Source: Sinomonas terrae (GTDB lineage Bacteria > Actinomycetota > Actinomycetes > Actinomycetales > Micrococcaceae). From it: a stretch of 64,000 nt of DNA. This document shows, in pieces, positions 43,140-51,455 of this stretch (the stretch's first letter is position 1; each line of letters opens with the position of its first letter). Both the position numbers and the translations under genes were made by a program. The DNA lies in NCBI RefSeq assembly GCF_022539255.1, contig NZ_JAKZBV010000001.1:3906001-3970000 (forward strand). Direction: 5' to 3'. The notes below the pieces were generated by a model. It ran no database searches. It was not told where the DNA came from and saw only the letters and a list, made by a program, of their open reading frames with translations.

Positions 43140-44414
43140 GTGAGCACTCCCGAGACTGCGGCCGCACGCGCGAGCGCCGCCGCTGAGAGCGTAACCTCAT
43201 CGTTCGGGCATCAGCCCCTCCGTGTCCGGGGCACGTGGCTTGCGTGGGTGCAGGATCCCCATCGGCGCCTTCAGCTTCCGTGGAGCGAGTGGCATTACTG
43301 GTGGCAGGCCCATCTGCTCGACTGCCTCATTGACGCCGCCGAGCGCGAAGCGGAAGGGGGCGACGCGGCCCGAGCCGGCGCTCTCCAGTGGCTCGCCCTC
43401 GCCCAGCGGCATCTGCGGGGGATCCGGCTCCGGAACTTCGGCCGGTTCCCCAATATGTTCTTCGACGACATGGCCTGGCTCGCCCTCGCCTCCCAGCGCG
43501 CGGAGGCTCTCTCGCGGAAGCTCACGGGCCACGGCCTCCCGCCTGCCGGCACGGCAGTACGGGAACTCGGGCGCCGCCTCGTGGCCGGCGATACGGACGA
43601 CCTCGGCGGAGGCATGTTCTGGAACACCCGCCGCCAGTACAAGAACACCGCGACGACCGGACCTGGCGCCCTGTTCTTCGCTCGCGCAGGCGACCGTGGA
43701 CGGGCCCAGACGCTCGTGGGCTGGCTCTACGAGACACTCTTCGACCCCGAGCAGGGCCTGTTCCTCGACGGCATCCACGTCCCCGGCAAGGGCGAACCCA
43801 AGATGAGCCCGGAGCCCCGCCTCACCCGGGACATCTGGGCGTACAACCAGGGAACGGTCTTGGGTGCCCTACTCGCGCTCGGAGACGCTGGGGACACGGG
43901 TCACGGGGAAGCAAGTCTCGGGTACGCGAACAACCGGCCCGAGGACCCAGCGTCGACGAACCTCGAGCGTGCTGCCGCGCTCGTCGACGCCGTGGATCGG
44001 GAGCTCACCGTCGTCGTCGCCACGCCAAGCGGGGGGGCGCCCGGCGGGGCATCGCCAACCGGGGAACATGAGCCGGAAATCCGGGTCCTCAAAGCCCACG
44101 GCGGCGGCGACGGTGGCCTCTTCATGGGGATCCTCGCCCGCTATCTCGGAATCGCCGCCATCGACCCCCGGCTTCCCGTGCGGACGCAGGCCACGGCAGC
44201 GCGTCTCGTCACAGACACTGCCGAAGCCCTCTGGCAGGGCCGCGATGAACGGCCAAGGCCCGGCAGCCAGCCGCACCTGGTCTTCCCCGCCCACCCCGGT
44301 GAGCTCGCGTCGTCGTCGTACCCGCGGGGGCAGGGCGAGCCCGTCGAACTGTGCACCCAAGTGCAGGCCTGGACGGTGCTCGAGGCTGCCCACCGAGTCA
44401 CAAAGGGCAATTAG
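43140..44414 (+). CDS. Glycoside hydrolase family 76 (alpha-1,6-mannanase-like), no signal peptide
   Basis: 424 aa from the GTG at 43140. The (alpha/alpha)6 barrel enzyme carries the catalytic Asp pair in MFFDDMAWLALA. WNTRRQYKNTATTGPGALFF and TRDIWAYNQGTVLGALLAL are other GH76 signatures. GH76 enzymes cut alpha-1,6-mannan. There is no signal peptide or membrane segment, so this copy would act in the cytoplasm, as is seen for some actinobacterial family members. Divergent from the SDR gene. Confidence 0.87.
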   Translation: MSTPETAAARASAAAESVTSSFGHQPLRVRGTWLAWVQDPHRRLQLPWSEWHYWWQAHLLDCLIDAAEREAEGGDAARAGALQWLALAQRHLRGIRLRNFGRFPNMFFDDMAWLALASQRAEALSRKLTGHGLPPAGTAVRELGRRLVAGDTDDLGGGMFWNTRRQYKNTATTGPGALFFARAGDRGRAQTLVGWLYETLFDPEQGLFLDGIHVPGKGEPKMSPEPRLTRDIWAYNQGTVLGALLALGDAGDTGHGEASLGYANNRPEDPASTNLERAAALVDAVDRELTVVVATPSGGAPGGASPTGEHEPEIRVLKAHGGGDGGLFMGILARYLGIAAIDPRLPVRTQATAARLVTDTAEALWQGRDERPRPGSQPHLVFPAHPGELASSSYPRGQGEPVELCTQVQAWTVLEAAHRVTKGN

Positions 44415-44477
44415 GTCACTTCGAAATTGCGTAATTGAAGTGATTTGCGTCACAATTAGGCCAGAATCGGCCTGAGG

Positions 44478-44496
44478 TTAGGTGTGGCTAACCTAC
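44478..44496. promoter_or_regulatory. IdeR/DtxR-type iron box
   Basis: TTAGGTGTGGCTAACCTAC matches the 19-base consensus TTAGGTTAGGCTAACCTAA at 16 positions. It lies 107 bases upstream of the iron ABC transporter's first gene. Repression by an iron-loaded IdeR/DtxR protein is the expected control. Confidence 0.78.
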
Positions 44497-44603
44497 AGTC
44501 GTTCTCGGAGGCAGGAGCCTCCACCCTCGACGTCGAAGCCTCACCGCGCCCTTCGGGCTGGCCCTCGTGTGCCGGCCCCCAAAAAGCTACGAAAGGACCT
44601 TCT

Positions 44604-45653
44604 GTGAAGATCCGTTCCCAGGCCCTCGCGGGCATCGCGATCGCCGCGGTTGCTGCGCTCGGCCTCTCGGCGTGCGGCAGCTCGCCAAGCTCGTCCGGTT
44701 CGGCGGGGGCCACCGGCGGCCCGACAGACACCATCACGGTCTACAACGCTCAACACCAAGAGCTCACACAGGCATGGGTGGATGCCTTCACGAAGCAGAC
44801 CGGCATCAAGGTCAACATGCGCAACGGCGACGACACCGAGATGGCCCAGCAGATCGTCCAAGAGGGGAGGAACTCCCCCGCCGACGTCTTCCTCACCGAG
44901 AACTCCCCGGCGATGAGCGCGGTGGAGAACGCGGGACTCCTCGGAAGCCCCGGCTCGGAGGCGCTCGCGAACGTGCCGCAGGCCTACCGCCCGTCGACGG
45001 GCAAGTGGGTCGGCATCGCGGCACGCTCGACGGTCCTCGCCTACAACAAGACGAAGGTCAAGGCGGCCGACCTCCCGAAGTCGATCATGGACCTCGCCGA
45101 TTCCTCGTGGAAGGGCCGCTGGGGCGGGGCGCCGGCGGGCGCCGACTTCCAGGCCATCGTCTCCGCGATGCTCCAGCTCAAGGGCGAGAGCGCGACCCTC
45201 GACTGGCTCAAGGCCATGAAGACCAACGCGAAGACGTACCAGAGCAACAGCACGGCAATGAAGGCCGTCAACGCGGGTGAGATCGACGCCGCCATCATCT
45301 ACCACTACTACTGGTTCGGCGATCAGGCGAACACCGGCGAGAACTCGAAGAACGTCGGCCTGTACTACTTCAAGAACCAGGACCCGGGCGCGTTCGTCTC
45401 GGTCTCCGGCGGTGGGGTACTCGCCTCGAGCAAGCACCAGACGGCGGCGCAGAAGTTCCTCGCGTTTGTGACCAGCGCAGATGGGCAGAAGATCCTGCAG
45501 ACGGGCTCGTCGTTCGAATACCCCGTCGGCTCTGGCGTTGCGGCGAACCCGAAGCTCACGCCGCTCCAGGAACTGCAGGCGCCGGCCGTCGACCCCGCGA
45601 AGCTCAACTCCCAGCAGGTCACCGACCTCATGACTCAGGCAGGACTGCTCTAG
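44604..45653 (+). CDS. Iron(III) ABC transporter, substrate-binding lipoprotein
   Basis: 349 aa from the GTG at 44604 behind GAAAGGA. The signal peptide ends in the lipobox LSAC. The mature protein is a ferric-binding (FbpA/FutA/AfuA-like) type: TITVYNAQHQELTQAWVDAF, then GDDTEMAQQIVQEG and VFLTENSPAMSAVE. Tyr-containing IIYHYYWFGD is where FbpA-type proteins ligate ferric iron. It captures Fe(III) outside the membrane and passes it to the permease encoded 3 bases downstream. An IdeR-type box lies upstream. Confidence 0.9.
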   Translation: MKIRSQALAGIAIAAVAALGLSACGSSPSSSGSAGATGGPTDTITVYNAQHQELTQAWVDAFTKQTGIKVNMRNGDDTEMAQQIVQEGRNSPADVFLTENSPAMSAVENAGLLGSPGSEALANVPQAYRPSTGKWVGIAARSTVLAYNKTKVKAADLPKSIMDLADSSWKGRWGGAPAGADFQAIVSAMLQLKGESATLDWLKAMKTNAKTYQSNSTAMKAVNAGEIDAAIIYHYYWFGDQANTGENSKNVGLYYFKNQDPGAFVSVSGGGVLASSKHQTAAQKFLAFVTSADGQKILQTGSSFEYPVGSGVAANPKLTPLQELQAPAVDPAKLNSQQVTDLMTQAGLL

Positions 45654-45656
45654 GCC

Positions 45657-47276
45657 TTGTTGCAGACCACAACTACGCCGGCAAGCCGGAGACCCTCAGC
45701 GGACGGAGGCACGCGCCTCCGCCCGCTGAGGGCTTTCCGCGCCCGGTCTCGACGGATCCGATCCCTGCCGTGGACCGTGCTGGTCCTGAGCATCCTCATC
45801 GGCGCCCTCTCGCTCGTGCCGCTCGGCTTCGTCGTCGCCATGACCATCGCAACTGGCTGGGACACCGCGATCGCGCTCATCGTGCGGCCGCGGGTCCTTG
45901 AGCTGCTCGGCAACACCGTCTGGCTCGTGGTCATCACTGTGCCGCTGTGCCTCGTGATCGGGGTCGGGGGCGCGTGGCTCGTCGAGCGCACGAGACTCCG
46001 GGCCCATCGCGTCTGGGCGGTGCTGCTCGCCGCCCCGCTCGCGATCCCCGCCTTCGTGAACGCCTATTCGTGGGTCTCCGTGGTCCCCTCGATGGCCGGA
46101 CTCGGCTGGGGCGTCTTCATCGCGACGCTCTCCTACTACCCCCTCGTCTACATCCCGGCAGCGGCCACGCTCGCTCGCCTCGACCCTGCGCTCGAGCAAT
46201 CGGCGGCCTCCCTCGGCCTCGGGCCGTGGAAGGTCTTCTTCCGCGTCGTCCTCCCGCAGCTCCGGATCGCCGTCGCAGGGGGCGCGCTCCTCGTCGGCCT
46301 GCACCTCCTCTCCGAATACGGCGCCTTCGCGATGATGCGCTTCGACACGTTCACGACGGCGATCATGGAGCAGTACCGCTCGACCTTCAACGGCTCCGCA
46401 GGCAACATGCTCGCGAGCGTGCTCGTTGCCCTGTGCCTGGTCATGCTCGTCATCGAGGCCCGCGCCCGCGGCAATGCCCGCTACGCGAAGCTCGGCTCCG
46501 GCTCGCAGGCCGCCCCGACCCGGGCGCGCCTCGGCGCTTGGGAACTGCCCGCCCAGCTGGGGCTCCTCGGTCTCGCGATCGTGGCCCTCGGAGTCCCGCT
46601 CGCCGTCATCGGGCGTTGGCTCCTCGAGGGCGGGGCGAAGATCTGGGAGACCGCCGACCTCGCCTCGGCTCTCGGCCAGAGCCTGTGGCTCGGTCTCCTC
46701 GGCGCGCTCGCAGCGACGGCGGCGGCCTTCCCGCTCTCGTGGCTCGCCGTCAGGTACGCAGGGTGGCTGAGCAAGTCGCTCGAGCTCGCCAACTACATCA
46801 CGAGCTCGATGCCCGGCATCGTCCTGGCCCTCGCGTTCGTGACCGTTGCGTTGCGGGCCATCCCGGACATCTACCAGAGCACGCTCCTGCTGGTCATCGC
46901 GTACGTGCTGCTGTTCCTCCCGCGCGCGCTCGTGAGCCTGCGGGCCGGGCTCGCCCAGGCGCCGAAGGAACTCGAAGAGGCCGCGCGGGCCCTCGGGCGC
47001 CGCCCCGCAGCAGCCTTCTTCCGGGTGACCCTGCCGCTCGCAGCCCCCGCGGCGGCCGGCGGTGCAGCGCTCGTCTTCCTCGCCGTCCTGAATGAACTCA
47101 CGGCGACCCTCCTGCTCGCCCCGACGGGCACGTCCACCCTCGCGACCCAGTTCTGGAACCTCTCGAGCGGTATCGACTACACGGATGCCGCGCCCTACGC
47201 GCTGCTCATGATCCTGCTCTCCGCACCCATGACCTACCTGTTGTTCCAGCAGTCCAAGAAGGCGGCCGGCCAGTGA
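45657..47276 (+). CDS. Iron(III) ABC transporter, two-domain permease
   Basis: 539 aa with about 12 membrane segments, made of two tandem permease domains as in FbpB/SfuB. Each domain has an EAA-type loop: EQSAASLGLGPWKVFFRVVL in the first and LEEAARALGRRPAAAFFRVT in the second. These contact the ATPase. The TTG at 45657 lies 3 bases after the binding-protein stop. It overlaps the ATPase gene by 4 bases (GTGA). The C-terminal domain ends in YLLFQQSKKAAGQ. Confidence 0.9.
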   Translation: MLQTTTTPASRRPSADGGTRLRPLRAFRARSRRIRSLPWTVLVLSILIGALSLVPLGFVVAMTIATGWDTAIALIVRPRVLELLGNTVWLVVITVPLCLVIGVGGAWLVERTRLRAHRVWAVLLAAPLAIPAFVNAYSWVSVVPSMAGLGWGVFIATLSYYPLVYIPAAATLARLDPALEQSAASLGLGPWKVFFRVVLPQLRIAVAGGALLVGLHLLSEYGAFAMMRFDTFTTAIMEQYRSTFNGSAGNMLASVLVALCLVMLVIEARARGNARYAKLGSGSQAAPTRARLGAWELPAQLGLLGLAIVALGVPLAVIGRWLLEGGAKIWETADLASALGQSLWLGLLGALAATAAAFPLSWLAVRYAGWLSKSLELANYITSSMPGIVLALAFVTVALRAIPDIYQSTLLLVIAYVLLFLPRALVSLRAGLAQAPKELEEAARALGRRPAAAFFRVTLPLAAPAAAGGAALVFLAVLNELTATLLLAPTGTSTLATQFWNLSSGIDYTDAAPYALLMILLSAPMTYLLFQQSKKAAGQ

Positions 47277-48466
47277 CCGAACAGAGTCCCACCCCCACTT
47301 CGGCCTCGCGCCTCCCCGAGCCGCGGGTCGCGCGGTCCATCGCGGACACCGCGAACCATCACCTCGAGATCGACGAGGTCACGAAGACATTTGGGCGGCA
47401 GCAGGTCCTCAAGGGCATCAACCTGCACGTCGCGCGGGGGGGCACGACGGCGATCGTCGGGCCGTCCGGGTCAGGCAAGACGACGCTCCTGCGTCTCATC
47501 GCCGGCTTCGAGGCGCCCGACACGGGGCAGATCATGCTTGGCGGGCGGGTTGTCGCCGGCGACACATGGGTGCCAGCGCACCGGCGGAACATCGGCTACG
47601 TGGCCCAGGACGGGGCCCTGTTCCCCCACCTGACGGTGGGCCAGAACATCGCGTTCGGGCTCGACAAGGCGCACGGCGGATCGCGCAAGCAGATCGCGGC
47701 GCGGGTCGAGGAGCTCCTCGACATGGTCGCCCTTGACGGCTCGTACGCGAAGCGCCGCCCCCACGAGCTCTCGGGCGGGCAACAGCAGCGCATCGCCCTT
47801 GCGCGCGCCATGGCCCGGCGCCCTGAGGTCATGCTCCTCGACGAGCCGTTCTCAGCGCTCGACGCCGGCCTGCGCGTCGCGACCCGGCGTGCGGTCGCGA
47901 AGGTGCTCGCCAAAGCCGGGGTCACCACGATCCTCGTGACCCACGACCAAGCCGAGGCCCTAAGCTTCGCCGATCAGGTCGCCGTCATGCGCGGCGGGAA
48001 GCTCGCCCAGATCGGCAACCCCTTCGTCGTGTACACGCGGCCCGCGGACCGCGCGACCGCGGAGTTCCTCGGCGACGCCGTCATCCTCGACGCCTGGCTC
48101 GAAGGCAGCCTCGCGATGTGCTCCCTCGGGCCGGTCCCCGTGCGCCACCCCACCGCCCAAGGCCACGTTCAGATCATGCTGCGGCCCGAGCAAATTCGAA
48201 TTGCAGCGGAATCGCCCATTCATGGGACCGTACTCGATTGGGACTATTTCGGCCCCGAATCGTCGGTGCGGATCAAGCTCGCCGACCGCCCCTGGGACCA
48301 GCCCGTTCACCCGGGAATGCCCGGAGGGGGCGAAATCATCACGATCCGCCACTGGAACGCCGCAATGGCGCGCAAGGGCATGGACCTCGCGCTGAAGGTC
48401 ATCGGAGAAGGCGTGGCATTCCCGCTGGGGGAACCGTCGACGGGCGTGAGCACGCTCGCGGAGTGA
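47273..48466 (+). CDS. Iron(III) ABC transporter, ATP-binding protein
   Basis: 397 aa. Walker A is VGPSGSGKTTLLRL, the signature is LSGGQQQRIALARAM and Walker B is VMLLDEPFSALDAG with the switch His in LVTHDQAEA. A TOBE-like C-terminal domain (from about residue 280, VQIMLRPEQIRI) is typical of FbpC/PotA-type ATPases. The first 30 residues are an unconserved extension, so a slightly later start is conceivable. It completes a three-gene operon with binding protein and permease. Confidence 0.92.
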   Translation: MTEQSPTPTSASRLPEPRVARSIADTANHHLEIDEVTKTFGRQQVLKGINLHVARGGTTAIVGPSGSGKTTLLRLIAGFEAPDTGQIMLGGRVVAGDTWVPAHRRNIGYVAQDGALFPHLTVGQNIAFGLDKAHGGSRKQIAARVEELLDMVALDGSYAKRRPHELSGGQQQRIALARAMARRPEVMLLDEPFSALDAGLRVATRRAVAKVLAKAGVTTILVTHDQAEALSFADQVAVMRGGKLAQIGNPFVVYTRPADRATAEFLGDAVILDAWLEGSLAMCSLGPVPVRHPTAQGHVQIMLRPEQIRIAAESPIHGTVLDWDYFGPESSVRIKLADRPWDQPVHPGMPGGGEIITIRHWNAAMARKGMDLALKVIGEGVAFPLGEPSTGVSTLAE

Positions 48467-48472
48467 GCGACC

Positions 48473-48706
48473 TCAGCCGCCCCAGACGTCGCCGGCGAGG
48501 AGCCGGGCTGCCTCGGCGCGGGCGTGCTCGTCGGCCAGTCCGGCCTTCCGGAGATCGGCCATGAGCCGCTCCCACAGGCGCAGGGAGGACAGCTCGTGCC
48601 GTTCCGGCCGGAGGACTCGGAAGCGGCCCCTCTCCGAGTTGGCGCGCGAAGACTTCTGTTCGGACCGGGGGGTGGATGAGCTGGCACCTTGTGCTCTGGA
48701 GCGCAT
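48473..48706 (-). CDS. Small hypothetical protein, 77 aa
   Basis: Minus-strand frame from the ATG at 48706. The first 30 residues are Ser/Arg-rich; the rest (VLRPERHELSSLRLWERLMA, then DLRKAGLADEHARAEAARLL) looks like a genuine amphipathic helical region. It lies convergent to the iron ATPase gene, 6 bases from its stop. The frame is open further upstream to 48919, but that would overlap the start of the metallo-hydrolase. Unrecognised; coding status is moderately supported by composition. Confidence 0.5.
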   Translation of the reverse strand: MRSRAQGASSSTPRSEQKSSRANSERGRFRVLRPERHELSSLRLWERLMADLRKAGLADEHARAEAARLLAGDVWGG

Positions 48707-48872
48707 TGCTGTTCCCGTCAATAGCGACGATGGCACGCCGCCGTGCCTGCCCCGCTGCTTGAGAAGTCCCTCAATGATCGCGCATAATTCGCCTTCTGAA
48801 AACTGCCTCTGCTCCTTTCCCGAGCGGCCCCTTTCTCGCCCGGCGCCTTTCACTCTCGCTAGGCTATTCCCC

Positions 48873-49703
48873 GTGACTGAATCGAAGGCCTCGCGTTGGG
48901 TCCAGAGCTCGGAACTCACCCGTTATCGTCTGGCCCCCAATCCCGGGCCGATGAGTCTCGACGGGACGAATTCCTATGTCATCTCGGGCGAATTCTCCCA
49001 GGTGCCGCAGAAGATTCCCGGCCAGGAGATGCCCGGCCAGGCGGGCGTCGTCGTCGTCGATCCCGGCCCCCTCGAGGCGACCCATCTCGGCGAGCTCGCG
49101 GCGGCCGGACGCGTGGAGCTCGTGCTGATCACACACCACCACTCGGATCACACCGAGGGCGCGGAGGAGTTCCACCGCATCACGGGCGCCCCCGTCCGGG
49201 CGCTCGACGCGTCGCTGTGCTTCGCCGCGCCGCCGCTCGCCGACGGCGAGGTCATCGAGGCCGCGGGAGTCCGGATCGAGGTGCTCGCGACCCCCGGCCA
49301 CACAGCAGACTCGGTGTCCCTGCTCCTCCCCGACGACGGCGACGAGGGGTCAGTGCTCACGGGCGACACGATCTTGGGCCGCGGCACAACGGTCATCGCC
49401 TACCCCGACGGCCGGCTGGGGGACTATCTCGCGTCGCTCCGGCGCCTCGAAGCACTCGGGCCGAAGACGGTGCTCCCCGCGCACGGCCCTGTCCTGCCCG
49501 ACCTCGGGGACATCGTGCGGGCGTACGCCGCGCACCGCGAAGAGCGGCTTGCCCAGATCCGCGAGGCCCTCGCGAGCCTCGGAGCGGAGGCCCCCGTCGG
49601 CGCCGTGACCGACGTCGTCTACGCCGATGTCGAGACGTCGGTGCGCCGCGCGGCCGAGACCTCCGTCGCGGCCCAGCTGGACTACCTCCGCGGCTGGGCC
49701 TGA
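48873..49703 (+). CDS. MBL-fold metallo-hydrolase (LACTB2/RNase Z-like)
   Basis: 276 aa from the GTG at 48873. Metal motif ITHHHSDHTEGAEEF (HxHxDH) and later His in ATPGHTADSVS and Asp in LTGDTILGRG complete the binuclear zinc site; PAHGPV supplies the last His. A C-terminal helical segment (AHREERLAQIREALASLG) is like LACTB2. Members cleave nucleic acids or thioesters, so the substrate is uncertain. The in-frame sequence upstream to 48561 is not homologous and overlaps the minus-strand small gene. Confidence 0.87.
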   Translation: MTESKASRWVQSSELTRYRLAPNPGPMSLDGTNSYVISGEFSQVPQKIPGQEMPGQAGVVVVDPGPLEATHLGELAAAGRVELVLITHHHSDHTEGAEEFHRITGAPVRALDASLCFAAPPLADGEVIEAAGVRIEVLATPGHTADSVSLLLPDDGDEGSVLTGDTILGRGTTVIAYPDGRLGDYLASLRRLEALGPKTVLPAHGPVLPDLGDIVRAYAAHREERLAQIREALASLGAEAPVGAVTDVVYADVETSVRRAAETSVAAQLDYLRGWA

Positions 49704-49732
49704 GCGCGTCTACACCACGCTGAGAAGCGCCC

Positions 49733-50017
49733 TCACCACACCGAGAAGCGCCGGAATTCCCCGGTCGCGGGCCCAATGGACGCCTCGACCCCCTCCACGC
49801 GGCCCGGAGTGTCTCCGGACTGGAGCCACTTGAGGAACTGCTCGACGTCGTCGAGATTTCCCTCCGCCACGATCTCAACGGTCCCGTCCAGCCTGTTGCC
49901 GGCGCTGCCCACGAGCCCCAGCCTGTCGGCCTCGCCTCGCGTCCAGTAGCGGAATCCGACCCCTTGGACCATTCCCTTGACCGTCGCGTGAAGCCGCGCC
50001 TCGGGTACGTGTGGCAT
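49733..50017 (-). CDS. acyP: Acylphosphatase
   Basis: 94 aa, the normal length. The phosphate-binding loop with catalytic Arg is VQGVGFRYWTRGEA, and the catalytic Asn is in GSAGNRLDGTVEIVAEG. It hydrolyses acyl phosphates such as 1,3-bisphosphoglycerate. The ATG at 50017 is 5 bases after the stop of the YdeI-type gene, so both are on one transcript. Confidence 0.92.
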   Translation of the reverse strand: MPHVPEARLHATVKGMVQGVGFRYWTRGEADRLGLVGSAGNRLDGTVEIVAEGNLDDVEQFLKWLQSGDTPGRVEGVEASIGPATGEFRRFSVW

Positions 50018-50022
50018 GAGAA

Positions 50023-50622
50023 CTAGCTCCTCTCGGTGCGTGGCTTCTGGGGGTGGATTGTCTCGCCGCGAGCCAGCATGTCCACAAAGTCCGCGATCTT
50101 TCTGGCCCGCGTCTCCGGCTTCTTCACGGATTCCGTCCGGTAAATGAGCGCATAGCGATTCACCGCCGTCAACTGTTCGAACATCTCCTGGGCGGCAGGG
50201 TTCGCCGCAATCGCCGCGGCGAGATCCTCTGGCACCTCGGCAGAAGCCTGGCCCGCGTACGCCGCCTCCCAGCGCCCGTCGGCCTTCGCAGCACGGACGA
50301 CGGCGCGGCCTGCCTCCGTCATGAGGCCAGCCTTCTCGAGGCGTTCGATATTGGCCACGTTGAGCTTCGACCACTTGCTCTTCGGCCCCCGCGGCGTGAA
50401 CCGCGTGACGTAGCTGCCCTCGTCGCGACGACCGATCTGCCCGTCGACCCATCCGAAGCACAGGGCGTGATCGAGGGCCTGCTCGTAGGTCAGCCCAGTC
50501 ACGGACCCACCCTTCTTGTGCTGCACGAGCCACACGCCCGGGCTCGTGGCATGGTTCTCCTCGAGCCAAGCCCGCCAGGCAGCGGCGTCGGGAAGGAGCA
50601 GCTCGGGCAACTCTGCGGCCAT
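50023..50622 (-). CDS. YdeI/OmpD-associated-family protein
   Basis: 199 aa from the ATG at 50622 (MAAELPELLLPDAAAW). Family features are WLEENHATSPGVWLVQHKKG, ALDHALCFGWVDGQIGRRDE and RFTPRGPKSKWSKLNVANIE. The C-terminal helical region (FEQLTAVNRYALIYRTESVK) is also conserved. These proteins have been linked to stress and peptide resistance, but the molecular role is unknown. It is followed by acyP and divergent from the NUDIX-type gene. Confidence 0.85.
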   Translation of the reverse strand: MAAELPELLLPDAAAWRAWLEENHATSPGVWLVQHKKGGSVTGLTYEQALDHALCFGWVDGQIGRRDEGSYVTRFTPRGPKSKWSKLNVANIERLEKAGLMTEAGRAVVRAAKADGRWEAAYAGQASAEVPEDLAAAIAANPAAQEMFEQLTAVNRYALIYRTESVKKPETRARKIADFVDMLARGETIHPQKPRTERS

Positions 50623-50788
50623 GGTGAAAGGGTAGCGGGGCCCAGGCGTCACCGCGTCTAGCCGGAGGACCATCCCTTCTTCCTGCCGGTGGACGTGCCT
50701 CCGGGGGCGCCTGACCTGACCACTCCTGCTCACGTCGGCCCCGCCGTCATCGGGGACATCGCGGACTGGATGCTGTAGAAACTTACCT

Positions 50789-51328
50789 ATGGCAGTGCGC
50801 ACACCCGACCCCTACCCTGGCTGGCTCTCCCCTGAGGATCTCTACGAAGCCAGGAATCGCCTGCCGATGCTCTACGTCGAGGCGGTACCGGTGCGCCTCG
50901 ATCCTCTCGGCTATGTCAACGAGGTCGGCCTGCTCCTCCAGGCGGACGACGAGGGCAACATGATGCGCACCCTCGTCTCGGGCCGTGTCCTCTACAAGGA
51001 GACCATCCGTGCGGCGCTCCTCAGGCACCTCGAGAAGGATCTCGGGCCCCTCGCGCTCCCGCAGCTCCCGGTCAGCCCGGTTCCGTTCACCGTCGTCGAA
51101 TACTTCCCCTCGCCGTCCCAGACCGGCTTCACCGACGAGCGGCAGCACGCTGTCGCCCTCGCGTACGTCATCCCAGTGGCGGGCGAATGCCAGCCGCGTC
51201 AGGACGCCCTCGAGCTCACGTGGATGTCGCCGGCCGACGTGCTGAGCGGGCCGGTGCAGGCCGAGTTCATGGGAGGGCGCGGAGAGCTCGTGCGGCAGGC
51301 TCTGGCCTTCGCCGGCGTGTCGGCCTGA
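50789..51328 (+). CDS. NUDIX-fold protein of the DUF4916 family
   Basis: 179 aa. Opening residues TPDPYPGWLSPEDLYEARNR and a NUDIX-like fold follow, but the Nudix box is degenerate: around GRVLYKETIRAALLRHLEKD the usual REUxEE acidic cluster is missing. The family is common in actinobacteria. Pyrophosphohydrolase activity is therefore doubtful. It stands between the divergent YdeI gene and the DUF6707 gene. Confidence 0.78.
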   Translation: MAVRTPDPYPGWLSPEDLYEARNRLPMLYVEAVPVRLDPLGYVNEVGLLLQADDEGNMMRTLVSGRVLYKETIRAALLRHLEKDLGPLALPQLPVSPVPFTVVEYFPSPSQTGFTDERQHAVALAYVIPVAGECQPRQDALELTWMSPADVLSGPVQAEFMGGRGELVRQALAFAGVSA

Positions 51329-51455
51329 TCCTGCTCCGGCTTGCCGAACACTGATCATGCGCCGTTGGCTGGGACGTCGGGCGCGCCTCGGAGGGACCGT
51401 TACCGGACCTTTATAGACTGGGCCGCGGACCGACAGCGACTTGGAGGACTCCGCC

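Noticed and set aside
48561..48872. N-terminal extension of the MBL-fold gene
   Set aside because: Cys/Arg/Ser-rich and unlike the family; the GTG at 48873 gives the normal protein length.
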